Below are positions 1 to 5,433 of a stretch of DNA of 6,437 nt, piece by piece. Each line of letters begins with the position of its first letter. The first letter of the stretch is position 1. A model generated the notes under the pieces. It did not search any database and was not told the DNA's origin. It worked only from the letters and a program-made list of their open reading frames with translations. The translations under genes and the position numbers were made by a program. The stretch is taken from positions 1-6,437 of the forward strand of contig CAJYOV010000500.1 of NCBI GenBank assembly GCA_913776405.1. The letters run 5' to 3'. This stretch comes from Pseudobdellovibrionaceae bacterium. Its GTDB lineage: Bacteria > Bdellovibrionota > Bdellovibrionia > Bdellovibrionales > JAMPXM01.

Positions 1-1
1 C

Positions 2-784
2 GACATCAACCAAAACCCGATCGGTCGTACACCTCGTTCGACACCGGCAACTTACGTCGGCCTCTTTCCGTTGATTCGCGATCTCTACGCTTCTCTCCCG
101 GACTCGAAAGTGCGTGGCTACGCGCCGGGCCGCTTTAGTTTCAACGTTAAAGGCGGCCGCTGTGAAGAATGCCAAGGCGCCGGCATGCTTCGTGTTGAAA
201 TGCATTTTATGTCGGATGTCTTCGTTGAGTGTTCGGTTTGCCAAGGCCGCCGCTACAACCGCGAAACTCTCGCCGTTCGTTACCGCGATAAGAGCATCGC
301 TGACGTTTTAAATATGAGTGTCGAAGAAGCGCTCGCCTTCTTCCAAAACCACTCGCACATCAAGCGTAAACTTGAAACGCTTCACAAAGTCGGCCTCGAT
401 TACATGCGCCTCGGTCAGAGCTCAACGACTCTCTCCGGCGGTGAAGCTCAGCGCGTGAAACTCTCAAAAGAGCTCTCAAAACGCGGCACGGGTAAAACGC
501 TTTATATCTTGGACGAACCGACAACAGGGCTTCACTTCGCGGACATCGCTAAACTCATCGAGCTCCTTCAAGAGCTTGTCGAGCAAGGCAATACGGTTCT
601 CGTGATTGAACACAATCTCGATGTCGTGAAATCAGTCGATCACGTGGTCGATCTCGGTCCTGACGGTGGCCGCAAAGGCGGCGAAATCGTCGCGATCGGC
701 ACACCTGAAGTCATCGCGAAATCAAAACGCAGCGAAACATCCCGCTTCTTGAAAGAGATGCTTCAGCCGGCCTCTGCCCGCTAA
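2..784 (+). CDS. uvrA: UvrA, excinuclease ABC subunit A (3' part only)
   Basis: This is the C-terminal 260 residues of UvrA, the DNA-damage-sensing ATPase that loads UvrB in nucleotide excision repair. The reading frame is open from base 2 with no start, so the 5' end (about 680 residues in a typical UvrA of about 940) lies outside the window. Numbering from the first visible residue, it opens with the UvrA-typical [13 protein letters not shown] stretch. A four-cysteine zinc module follows (C54, C57, C77, C80; CX2C-X19-CX2C, the canonical spacing). Then come the ABC signature LSGGEAQR (144-151), Walker B with [11 protein letters not shown] (about 168-178) and the H-loop histidine in VIEHN (H204). 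The Walker A of this second ATPase domain is upstream. The C-terminus ends normally after the GTPEVIA segment, with no sign of decay. It converges with the gene at 823-2412. Identification is very secure. Confidence 0.98.
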   Translation, partial: DINQNPIGRTPRSTPATYVGLFPLIRDLYASLPDSKVRGYAPGRFSFNVKGGRCEECQGAGMLRVEMHFMSDVFVECSVCQGRRYNRETLAVRYRDKSIADVLNMSVEEALAFFQNHSHIKRKLETLHKVGLDYMRLGQSSTTLSGGEAQRVKLSKELSKRGTGKTLYILDEPTTGLHFADIAKLIELLQELVEQGNTVLVIEHNLDVVKSVDHVVDLGPDGGRKGGEIVAIGTPEVIAKSKRSETSRFLKEMLQPASAR

Positions 785-796
785 CATCGACTCCAA

Positions 797-830
797 CGGC
801 GGGCATCTCGAAAGCTAAGCTTTCACGCCG
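797..830. terminator. Possible hairpin between convergent uvrA and the 823-2412 gene
   Basis: The short gap between two convergent genes holds a perfect inverted repeat, GAAAGCT-A-AGCTTTC (810-824), flanked by CGGCG (797-801) and CGCCG (826-830), which could pair outside it. The stop codon of the minus-strand gene lies in the right arm. There is no clear U-tract on either strand, so a role as a bidirectional terminator is inferred mainly from position. Confidence 0.25.
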
Positions 831-2412
831 CAGACTTGCGGCGTTTTGAAGGCTGAATCGAGTGCGCGGCGAAGTGGCGACTGTAGGCTTCTTGCTCGTC
901 TTGTTTCACAAGGACATGCGTGACTTTGAAGCGCTCAAGTCGTGAGACTTGTTTCGCTGAGATCTTCGAGCCCAATCGAACATAGCGGAGGAAGCGGCCG
1001 TTTCTTTTGAGATGAAGAAAGATATTAAAGGGTACCGGTTCTTCTTCAGGGATGTCGCGAAGAGGCACGCGAAGCATGTCATGCTCATAGGGCAGAATCT
1101 CGGGTAAAGGGTCAACGACGCTCACGACAGCTACCCCCAGCTCCGTTCCGCCTTCTTCGGCGATGAGAACGTGGTCAGATGAAGAGAAAGCTTTTCGCGC
1201 AAGCTCCGTTTGATCGAGCTCAATCGAAAACTGCTCGGCCGTCTCGAGTTCAATGCCGTTTGCGCGCATCAGTGAGAAGAATGCGACTTGTACGCGTTCC
1301 ATCAGGTCGACGGGCTTGTGCTTCGATTTACCAACTCCGATCAAAAAAGCGGCTTTCATTTTTGGAGATCGAACCGCTACCAGCATCGCTTTCCGAAAAA
1401 TGGAGAGCCTTGATCGTGTCGCATCTGTTTCGCCCACAACAGTTTCAACTGCCTCAATAAGGCATCGCTGAAACAAATCTTCTTCATCTGATTCGGCACG
1501 CTTTCGTTTCGAAGTTGCAAGGCCGTCATGTAATTCAGCCGCAAGCTGTGGTCGCCGATAAGTTGCGGGGGTTTGCGCGCTATTGGCATGGCGTCTCATC
1601 TCTGGCGGAAGCGGCACAATCAACTTGGGCTTTACGCCGTGAGCCTCTTTGAGTCCCCGGTTAACCGCTGCTCTCAGAGCGTCGTTTGGCGTCACGAGGT
1701 GGGAGGCCGTGCGCGACCCTCTCTGCACGTAAGTCTGACCCGAAGCCGCGAGAGCACCGAATTCAGACTCAACTCCGGCTCCCCCGAACGAAAGATTCGA
1801 CCGTCCAGAAAGAGTATCTTCGGCCATGAGTCGTTCGCCTGCGGCACTCAGGAGCGATGCGAGTGCTTCTTGTTTCGCGAGACCTGAAAGCGAGCCGCCG
1901 CGAACGTTGATCGACTGATCTAATTCGCTTGCGCGAGAAACACCGCGCGCATTCGACTCCGATGCTTGCTGGTCTGTTTCGCCCGCCAACTCTTTCTCGA
2001 TTTGACGAATGCGCATCAGAACCGTCGGGCCAGACACTGGCCCTTGAATCACGTGTCGTGTTTTTACGTTCTGGAGTTTCTGAACTGACTTACGATCGGA
2101 GTCTTCGGCAAAGGCGATGACCTCGATGTTGAAGCTTTGATTGATCAGCGCAGGAATCATCTCGATCTTTGGATGAGGAAAATTCACGGACAACAAGAGC
2201 ATGTTCGCCGAATTTGACGAGAAGGCGTCGATCGCATCGTTCAAACTTGTAATGTACCTCGCGGGAACGCCCCGTCTGGTCAGGAATGAAGCCGTACTTT
2301 TGATCGACCGTTCGTGCTTCGCCAGAATGAGAAGCATTGGTTCCCGAGCTTGTGGCTTGAGCTCTTGCGAAGGTTCGTTAGCGTTTGAATCGTTCTCAGG
2401 TGCATTGCTCAC
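823..2412 (-). CDS. Uncharacterised protein with degenerate response-regulator receiver domain
   Basis: A 529-residue soluble protein that I cannot name. Residues about 1-25 are a polar tail. Residues about 26-140 have the alternating hydrophobic strand/helix rhythm of a CheY-like receiver (MLLILAKHE as strand 1, MLLLSVNFP as strand 3, IEVIAFAED as strand 4). However, the acidic pair after strand 1 is replaced by K-H-E, the phospho-acceptor Asp at the end of strand 3 is Ser/Asn, and the usual Lys-Pro after strand 5 reads QGPVSG, so phosphorylation is unlikely. Residues about 145-310 are Ser/Ala/Gly-rich and probably disordered. Residues about 311-445 look like a mixed alpha/beta domain. Residues about 447-515 (PFNIFLHL, NGRFLRYVR, RLERFKVTHVLVK) resemble the small module that precedes HD-GYP domains in some signalling proteins, but no HD-GYP follows. 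No signal peptide or membrane segment is seen. The start is supported by AGGTGG eight bases upstream. The gene lies beyond the atp terminator, so it probably has its own promoter. A regulatory or scaffold role is inference. Confidence 0.85.
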   Translation of the reverse strand: MSNAPENDSNANEPSQELKPQAREPMLLILAKHERSIKSTASFLTRRGVPARYITSLNDAIDAFSSNSANMLLLSVNFPHPKIEMIPALINQSFNIEVIAFAEDSDRKSVQKLQNVKTRHVIQGPVSGPTVLMRIRQIEKELAGETDQQASESNARGVSRASELDQSINVRGGSLSGLAKQEALASLLSAAGERLMAEDTLSGRSNLSFGGAGVESEFGALAASGQTYVQRGSRTASHLVTPNDALRAAVNRGLKEAHGVKPKLIVPLPPEMRRHANSAQTPATYRRPQLAAELHDGLATSKRKRAESDEEDLFQRCLIEAVETVVGETDATRSRLSIFRKAMLVAVRSPKMKAAFLIGVGKSKHKPVDLMERVQVAFFSLMRANGIELETAEQFSIELDQTELARKAFSSSDHVLIAEEGGTELGVAVVSVVDPLPEILPYEHDMLRVPLRDIPEEEPVPFNIFLHLKRNGRFLRYVRLGSKISAKQVSRLERFKVTHVLVKQDEQEAYSRHFAAHSIQPSKRRKSAA

Positions 2413-2429
2413 ACCACCTGTTCGGATTT

Positions 2430-2457
2430 TGTTTAGTAGTGGTTTAGAACTTGTTAA
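2430..2457 (-). promoter_or_regulatory. Weak promoter candidate for the 823-2412 gene
   Basis: Read on the minus strand, TTAACA (2452-2457; five of six to the -35 consensus) is followed after 16 bp by TAAACA (2430-2435), which matches -10 poorly. It lies between the atp terminator and the start at 2412, where a promoter is expected. The call rests on position plus the -35 match. Confidence 0.2.
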
Positions 2458-2501
2458 GCAGACCGTAAAATCCTTGGCTCATTCTGAGACCGATCTAAAC
2501 G

Positions 2502-2530
2502 AAAAAAGGCGACTCCGAAGAGTCGCCTTT
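2502..2530 (-). terminator. Rho-independent terminator of the atp operon
   Basis: On the minus strand the RNA reads AAAGGCGACUC-UUCG-GAGUCGCC followed by six U residues. The 11-bp stem is perfect (arms 2505-2515 and 2520-2530), closed by an exceptionally stable C(UUCG)G tetraloop, with the U-run at 2502-2507. It begins about 45 nt after the atpE stop and separates the operon from the next minus-strand gene. The plus-strand reading also has A and T runs, but no gene feeds it. Confidence 0.93.
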
Positions 2531-2574
2531 CAAAATCTCACCCGAATTGGGGAGATCGATCTCGAGGTCGTGAA

Positions 2575-2922
2575 TTACTTCACAACTGCGAGTGCAGTTT
2601 GGAGCGCGCCTTGGAGGAAGAAGCCAATCAAGAACGCGAAGAGAACGAGTGATTCCATAAGAGCGAGCGAGAGGATCAAAGGACCCGTGAACTTGCCTGC
2701 TGCTGCTGGGTTACGAGCGATACCATCGAGTGCAGTTGAAGCTGCTTTCGATTGACCGAGAGTGCCGCCGAGAACTGCGAGACCCATCATGATACCAACT
2801 GCGAGAGCGATCCAACCAAGAGTGCCTGCTGCTGCAACCGAAACCGATTGTGCTGCTGCATCTTGTGCGAATGCTGGAACTGCTGCGAATACTGCTACGA
2901 AAGCGACTACGAACTTTTTCAT
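2575..2922 (-). CDS. atpE: ATP synthase F0 subunit c, with N-terminal leader
   Basis: This is the ring-forming proteolipid that carries ions through F0. I chose the ATG at 2922 (115 residues) over the upstream ATG at 2949, because AGAAGG sits just before 2922 and the upstream start lacks a ribosome site and would overlap atpB. Residues 1-20 look like a cleavable signal peptide: MKK, then a hydrophobic stretch, then AFA before Q20. The rest is a two-helix hairpin: helix 1 about 33-57, the polar loop with ARNP (69-72), and helix 2 about 80-104. The ion-binding carboxylate is E90 in LMES. Q57 lies where Na+-type rings keep their helix-1 glutamine, and S91 follows E90, while L92 and F95 replace the Thr and Tyr of the full Na+ site. 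At 115 residues it is longer than the usual 70-90, explained by the leader. It is the last operon gene, 16 nt after the atpB stop, and its strong ribosome site suits the high copy number needed. Confidence in identity is very high, in leader cleavage moderate. Confidence 0.96.
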   Translation of the reverse strand: MKKFVVAFVAVFAAVPAFAQDAAAQSVSVAAAGTLGWIALAVGIMMGLAVLGGTLGQSKAASTALDGIARNPAAAGKFTGPLILSLALMESLVLFAFLIGFFLQGALQTALAVVK

Positions 2923-2938
2923 TACTGTTTCCTTCTTC

Positions 2939-3628
2939 TTAGTGGTCATCGGCGGTTGCCATCATGACGTAAACCATTGAGAGCATCGTGAATACGAACG
3001 CTTGAATGAACGATACGAACGTACCCATGCCGTAGAAAATCACCGGCACAACGACCTTCGTGAGGTCGATGAACGTTCCGAGAACCGTGTGATCGGCCAT
3101 CATGTTGACGCTTAAGCGGATACCTAAGCTGAGTGGGCGCACAAGGTTCGAGATCAATTCGATTGGAAGCATCAAAGGAATGAGCCACCAAACAGGACCG
3201 AGGAAATGCTTCGCGTAACCTGGGCCTGCGTGTTTGAAACCTTCGAAGTTGTAGAGAACGAATGAGAAGAGGCCGATTGCGAGCGCCGAGTTGATGTTCG
3301 ACGTTGCCGACGCCATACCTGGGAACAAACCGAGAAGGTTGTTGAAGATGATGTAGAAGAAGATCGCGCCGAATGTTGGAAGGTACGGACGACCGTGTTT
3401 ACCTAACACCATGTTGACCATGCCATCCATGAACTCAACAAACGCTTCGAAGAAGCCTTTGATCGAAAGGCTGCTTGCAGGTTGAATCGCCGCTTCACCC
3501 GAACCGAGTGCAAGGCGACCGACGACCGACAAAACCAGAATCAGTGCCGTCGCGAAAACTGCAGCCGCTACTGGAGTGTAGTGGTGATTGACGTGCAAAA
3601 GATCAAACCAAGAAAAGTGGCTTCCCAT
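2939..3628 (-). CDS. atpB: ATP synthase F0 subunit a
   Basis: Subunit a forms the two half-channels that feed ions to the c-ring in the inner membrane. The 229-residue protein is near the lower end of the family range (about 220-290) and has several hydrophobic helices: about 19-40, 84-103, 113-127, 146-163 and 188-224. The essential arginine is R171 in SLGIRLSVNMMADH, matching E. coli R210. The E. coli E219 position is H180 here, a swap common in many bacteria. Its usual reciprocal partner, E or H seven residues before the conserved Gln of FIQAF, appears to be G202. The N-terminus (SHFSWFDLL) is typical. The start at 3628 is preceded by a purine-rich GAGAG about 8 nt upstream. It follows atpI by 19 nt and is followed by atpE after 16 nt, so the genes are clearly cotranscribed. 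No frameshift or truncation is seen. Confidence 0.97.
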   Translation of the reverse strand: MGSHFSWFDLLHVNHHYTPVAAAVFATALILVLSVVGRLALGSGEAAIQPASSLSIKGFFEAFVEFMDGMVNMVLGKHGRPYLPTFGAIFFYIIFNNLLGLFPGMASATSNINSALAIGLFSFVLYNFEGFKHAGPGYAKHFLGPVWWLIPLMLPIELISNLVRPLSLGIRLSVNMMADHTVLGTFIDLTKVVVPVIFYGMGTFVSFIQAFVFTMLSMVYVMMATADDH

Positions 3629-3642
3629 TCTCGAACTCTCTT

Positions 3643-3656
3643 AAGGCTTAAGCCTT
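3643..3656. repeat. Perfect 14-bp palindrome at the atpI-atpB junction
   Basis: AAGGCTTAAGCCTT is self-complementary and contains the atpI stop codon (3648-3650). In the minus-strand mRNA it could fold as a 5-bp stem with a UUAA loop, 14 nt before the atpB start and next to its ribosome site. A role in translational coupling or mRNA processing is possible, but there is no direct evidence. Confidence 0.4.
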
Positions 3657-4001
3657 CTCAGGAAAGAGTGACGGCATTTTGTAGGCTGTGACGAGAACGC
3701 TTGGAATGACGGTTCCTAAACCCACCGCGAACCAACCGAGGCTGATCGCAGGCGTGTGCGTCACAAAATACAAAATTAATCCCAATATCGCGAACTTGAA
3801 TACAATGGCGGCGACCGCAAGGGCAACCCTTTTATTGGCTAAGATCTTTGGCCACCCGTAGACCAAAACCCAAAGGTTGAAGGCGGAAACGAGGGCGCCA
3901 CCGAAGGCCGAACCAGTCGCTGGGATGGACTGCGTAAAGACACCCACCGCCACAGTCAAAACGACCGTGAGGGCCAACTGGAAGTAGACCAAAAACATCA
4001 T
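3648..4001 (-). CDS. atpI: AtpI-like ATP synthase accessory membrane protein
   Basis: A 117-residue integral membrane protein of the ATP synthase subunit I type, a non-stoichiometric helper linked in other bacteria to c-ring assembly. Four hydrophobic helices are visible: about 2-23, 27-50, 58-81 and 86-107. The basic loop WPKILANKR lies between the second and third, and a lysine begins the FKFAILGLILY segment in helix 3, as in this family. Sequence conservation in AtpI proteins is low, so the assignment leans on topology, size and its place between atpZ and atpB. Two ATGs stand in tandem at 4001 and 3998. AAGG lies 8 nt before the first, which I chose. It starts 12 nt after the atpZ stop. 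Confidence 0.85.
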   Translation of the reverse strand: MMFLVYFQLALTVVLTVAVGVFTQSIPATGSAFGGALVSAFNLWVLVYGWPKILANKRVALAVAAIVFKFAILGLILYFVTHTPAISLGWFAVGLGTVIPSVLVTAYKMPSLFPEKA

Positions 4002-4013
4002 AATGCCCGCCTT

Positions 4014-4235
4014 TTAAGCGTCGGTATCGCCTGCTTCTTCCTTTTTGGCAAGCTGACGCATCACGAATAGGAGATGGGCGATCCAACCGGCAGTCCCGAT
4101 AAAGGCGCCACCGATCACACCCCAGCCGCCCCAACCGTAGTTCGAGTCGAGGTAACGGCCCAAAAAGATTAGAACTGTAACGATTCCGACGAGCTCAAGG
4201 CCCATCGACATAAAGACGGCGTATTGTTTATCCAT
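4014..4235 (-). CDS. atpZ: AtpZ-like small membrane protein
   Basis: A 73-residue protein with two membrane helices (about 9-27 and 37-58) joined by a short Gly-rich loop and ending in a charged tail (KKEEAGDTD). The pattern MGLELVG...LGRYLDS...GG..GVIGGAFIGTAGW fits the AtpZ family (ATPase_gene1), commonly the first gene of F0 or whole atp operons. In some Gram-positive bacteria AtpZ and AtpI together have been proposed to help supply divalent cations. Whether that holds here is unknown. The start at 4235 is preceded by GGGA six nt upstream. It is the first gene of the operon, 137 nt after the lysR-type gene on the same strand. Confidence 0.88.
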   Translation of the reverse strand: MDKQYAVFMSMGLELVGIVTVLIFLGRYLDSNYGWGGWGVIGGAFIGTAGWIAHLLFVMRQLAKKEEAGDTDA

Positions 4236-4292
4236 ATCAATTCCCGGCGAGAAAAGTGGCCTAACTGCCTGAATTAAACTTCATCTCCAGCA

Positions 4293-4335
4293 GTAAGAGT
4301 TACTCATTCTTACCGTTTTGACCAACTCAACTCAA
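4293..4335 (-). promoter_or_regulatory. Candidate atp operon promoter with overlapping inverted repeat
   Basis: The 137-nt gap upstream of atpZ holds, on the minus strand, TTGAGT (4330-4335), a 17-bp spacer and TAAGAA (4307-4312), giving a predicted start near 4300 and a leader of about 65 nt. An inverted repeat, GTAAGA-N9-TCTTAC (4293-4313), overlaps the -10 box and start point, and GAGT-T-ACTC (4297-4305) is nested inside it. Box matches are moderate (four and three of six). The overlap is what an operator would look like, but no regulator is known. I saw no convincing terminator for the upstream lysR-type gene in this gap, so read-through is possible. Confidence 0.35.
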
Positions 4336-4372
4336 ATTCTCGGCGCTATCGGACGACGGTGGGTGCTCTGCC

Positions 4373-5302
4373 TCAACTCCGTTCGGTCATTTCAACGTCA
4401 GCCAAACACTCAACACCCTCTTGAATCCGGAGGAGCGGATTTTCCAAAGCAACGCTCAGAAAACTCCGGAGCGTTGGACTCGGATTCTTCGGGCTCCAGT
4501 AAACCGACACCGGCAAAAAGAGCGACCGAATCGGTACGAATCGTGTTTGCTCGAAAGCATGTTGCCGGCTGCTAGCAATCGTTAGCAACACGCCCTTGCC
4601 AGTGACAACGAGGAGTGGGCATGACTCGTTCTTCTTCTTGATGTAGATCTCAGGCTTTATCTTCGCTTGGCGACACAGCTGACCGACTCGGTCGAAGTAA
4701 TCTGCGTTCTCTTGTTTTGGATGGAGGATGAGAGTTTCGTTTTTCAGTTCCTTGAAATCGATTTCTTTCTTCTTCGCGAGCGCGTGAGACTTTAGAACGA
4801 GGACGCCCATAATCTCATCGCTCACTCGCTCACGCTCGTATCCCTCAATCTCGTAGTCGCCTTCCGAAAACGCAGCATCGAGCTTTCCGCTCTTAAGGTC
4901 TCGCAGCACTTCAGTGCGCGACATTTGAAAGAGTTCGAGATCCACATTCGGCAGTCGCTCTTTGAATGCGTCTAAGATCTTCGGCAATCTCGCGAGGAAA
5001 GCTGTATGAGAGAATCCGACCGAGAGAGTGCCGCGCTTGATTTTCCCGACGGCTCTGACATCGGACTCAATTTTCTGAAGCGAGGCTTGGAGCGATTTTG
5101 TCTCCTTGAAAAGGAGAATCCCAGCAGCAGTGAGATTCACTTTACGCGTCGTGCGTTCGAAGAGTTTTACACCGAGATCTTCTTCAAGCGACGCGATCAA
5201 ACGTGTGAGCGGTGGCTGAGACATTCCTAAGCGCTCGGCCGATCGTCTGAAATTAAGTTCCTCTGCAAGTACTGTGAACGCGTTAAGCTTCGCTAAATCC
5301 AT
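4373..5302 (-). CDS. LysR-type transcriptional regulator
   Basis: A 309-residue LysR-family DNA-binding regulator, of usual length. The N-terminal winged helix-turn-helix spans about 1-61 ([25 protein letters not shown], then [19 protein letters not shown]). A linker helix runs to about 88, and a periplasmic-binding-protein-like effector domain starts at [13 protein letters not shown]98, T100 and the [11 protein letters not shown] segment (126-136) fall where BenM/CatM-type members contact their ligand. Overall it looks closer to the BenM/CatM/CbnR branch than to OxyR. Cysteines are at 210, 228 and 299. The start at 5302 is the only one giving the complete HTH; AAAAGG lies about 11 nt upstream. 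It is divergent from the flavoprotein gene at 5434, so that gene is its likely target, and autoregulation is likely. The effector is unknown. Confidence 0.95.
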   Translation of the reverse strand: MDLAKLNAFTVLAEELNFRRSAERLGMSQPPLTRLIASLEEDLGVKLFERTTRKVNLTAAGILLFKETKSLQASLQKIESDVRAVGKIKRGTLSVGFSHTAFLARLPKILDAFKERLPNVDLELFQMSRTEVLRDLKSGKLDAAFSEGDYEIEGYERERVSDEIMGVLVLKSHALAKKKEIDFKELKNETLILHPKQENADYFDRVGQLCRQAKIKPEIYIKKKNESCPLLVVTGKGVLLTIASSRQHAFEQTRFVPIRSLFLPVSVYWSPKNPSPTLRSFLSVALENPLLRIQEGVECLADVEMTERS

Positions 5303-5306
5303 ATCT

Positions 5307-5329
5307 ATTGATACCTTTTAAGCATCAAT
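5307..5329. promoter_or_regulatory. Likely LysR-type operator (primary recognition site)
   Basis: ATTGAT-N11-ATCAAT is an inverted repeat with perfect 6-bp arms. The inner bases give the LysR T-N11-A pattern, and ATAC-N7-GCAT (5311-5325) differs by one base from the ATAC-N7-GTAT site of the BenM/CbnR branch. Its centre (5318) is about 64 bp before the start predicted from TATATT at 5370, the standard place for the recognition site. It also covers the ribosome site of the regulator gene and a possible -10 (TATCAA, 5308-5313, minus strand, 17 bp from TTGCAA at 5331-5336), which suggests negative autoregulation. Using that box would start RNA almost at the ATG. Confidence 0.6.
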
Positions 5330-5340
5330 CTTGCAACGAA

Positions 5341-5375
5341 ACGAGCAATTCTCGTCTTGGACTGAGGCATATATT
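5341..5375 (+). promoter_or_regulatory. Activator-dependent promoter of the flavoprotein gene
   Basis: TATATT (5370-5375) is a five-of-six -10 box, giving a start near 5382. No -35 hexamer is recognisable at the right distance. In its place is an inverted repeat, ACGAG-N5-CTCGT (5341-5355), centred near -34, where LysR proteins bind their activation site. Its centre is 30 bp from the upstream operator, about three helical turns. The promoter call is inference from this geometry. Confidence 0.45.
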
Positions 5376-5421
5376 CTTTACTCGTGGTTCCGGTTGGGTG
5401 GTGGGGACCGATGTTTCAAGC

Positions 5422-5427
5422 AAGGAG
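5422..5427 (+). promoter_or_regulatory. Ribosome binding site fixing the flavoprotein start
   Basis: AAGGAG lies six nt before the ATG at 5434. It decides this start over in-frame upstream codons such as the one at 5308, which would add 42 residues unlike the family and run into the operator and promoter region. Confidence 0.9.
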
Positions 5428-5433
5428 ACTGAG

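Noticed and set aside
1573..1887. A 104-codon plus-strand open frame inside the 823-2412 gene
   Set aside because: Antisense to the coherent long minus-strand gene, rich in Arg/Ser as expected of a shadow frame, with no promoter or ribosome site.
2201..2755. A 184-codon plus-strand open frame across the atp terminator, the 5' end of the 823-2412 gene and atpE
   Set aside because: It runs antisense through the real 5' end of the minus gene, the terminator and atpE; its protein has no family character and there is no ribosome site. It is a shadow.
2690..2880. Apparent repetitive TGCTGC-like tracts suggesting a tandem repeat
   Set aside because: They are runs of preferred alanine codons in atpE read on the opposite strand, not a repeat element.
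2923..2949. Upstream ATG extending atpE by nine residues and overlapping atpB
   Set aside because: No ribosome site precedes it, whereas AGAAGG precedes the ATG at 2922, which begins a typical signal peptide.
4318..4575. An 85-codon plus-strand open frame antisense to the 3' end of the lysR-type gene
   Set aside because: It overlaps a confident gene, has no ribosome site and no recognisable protein features.
5308..5433. Forty-two-residue N-terminal extension of the flavoprotein
   Set aside because: It would start inside the regulator operator and upstream of the predicted transcription start; the family N-terminus and AAGGAG both point to 5434.
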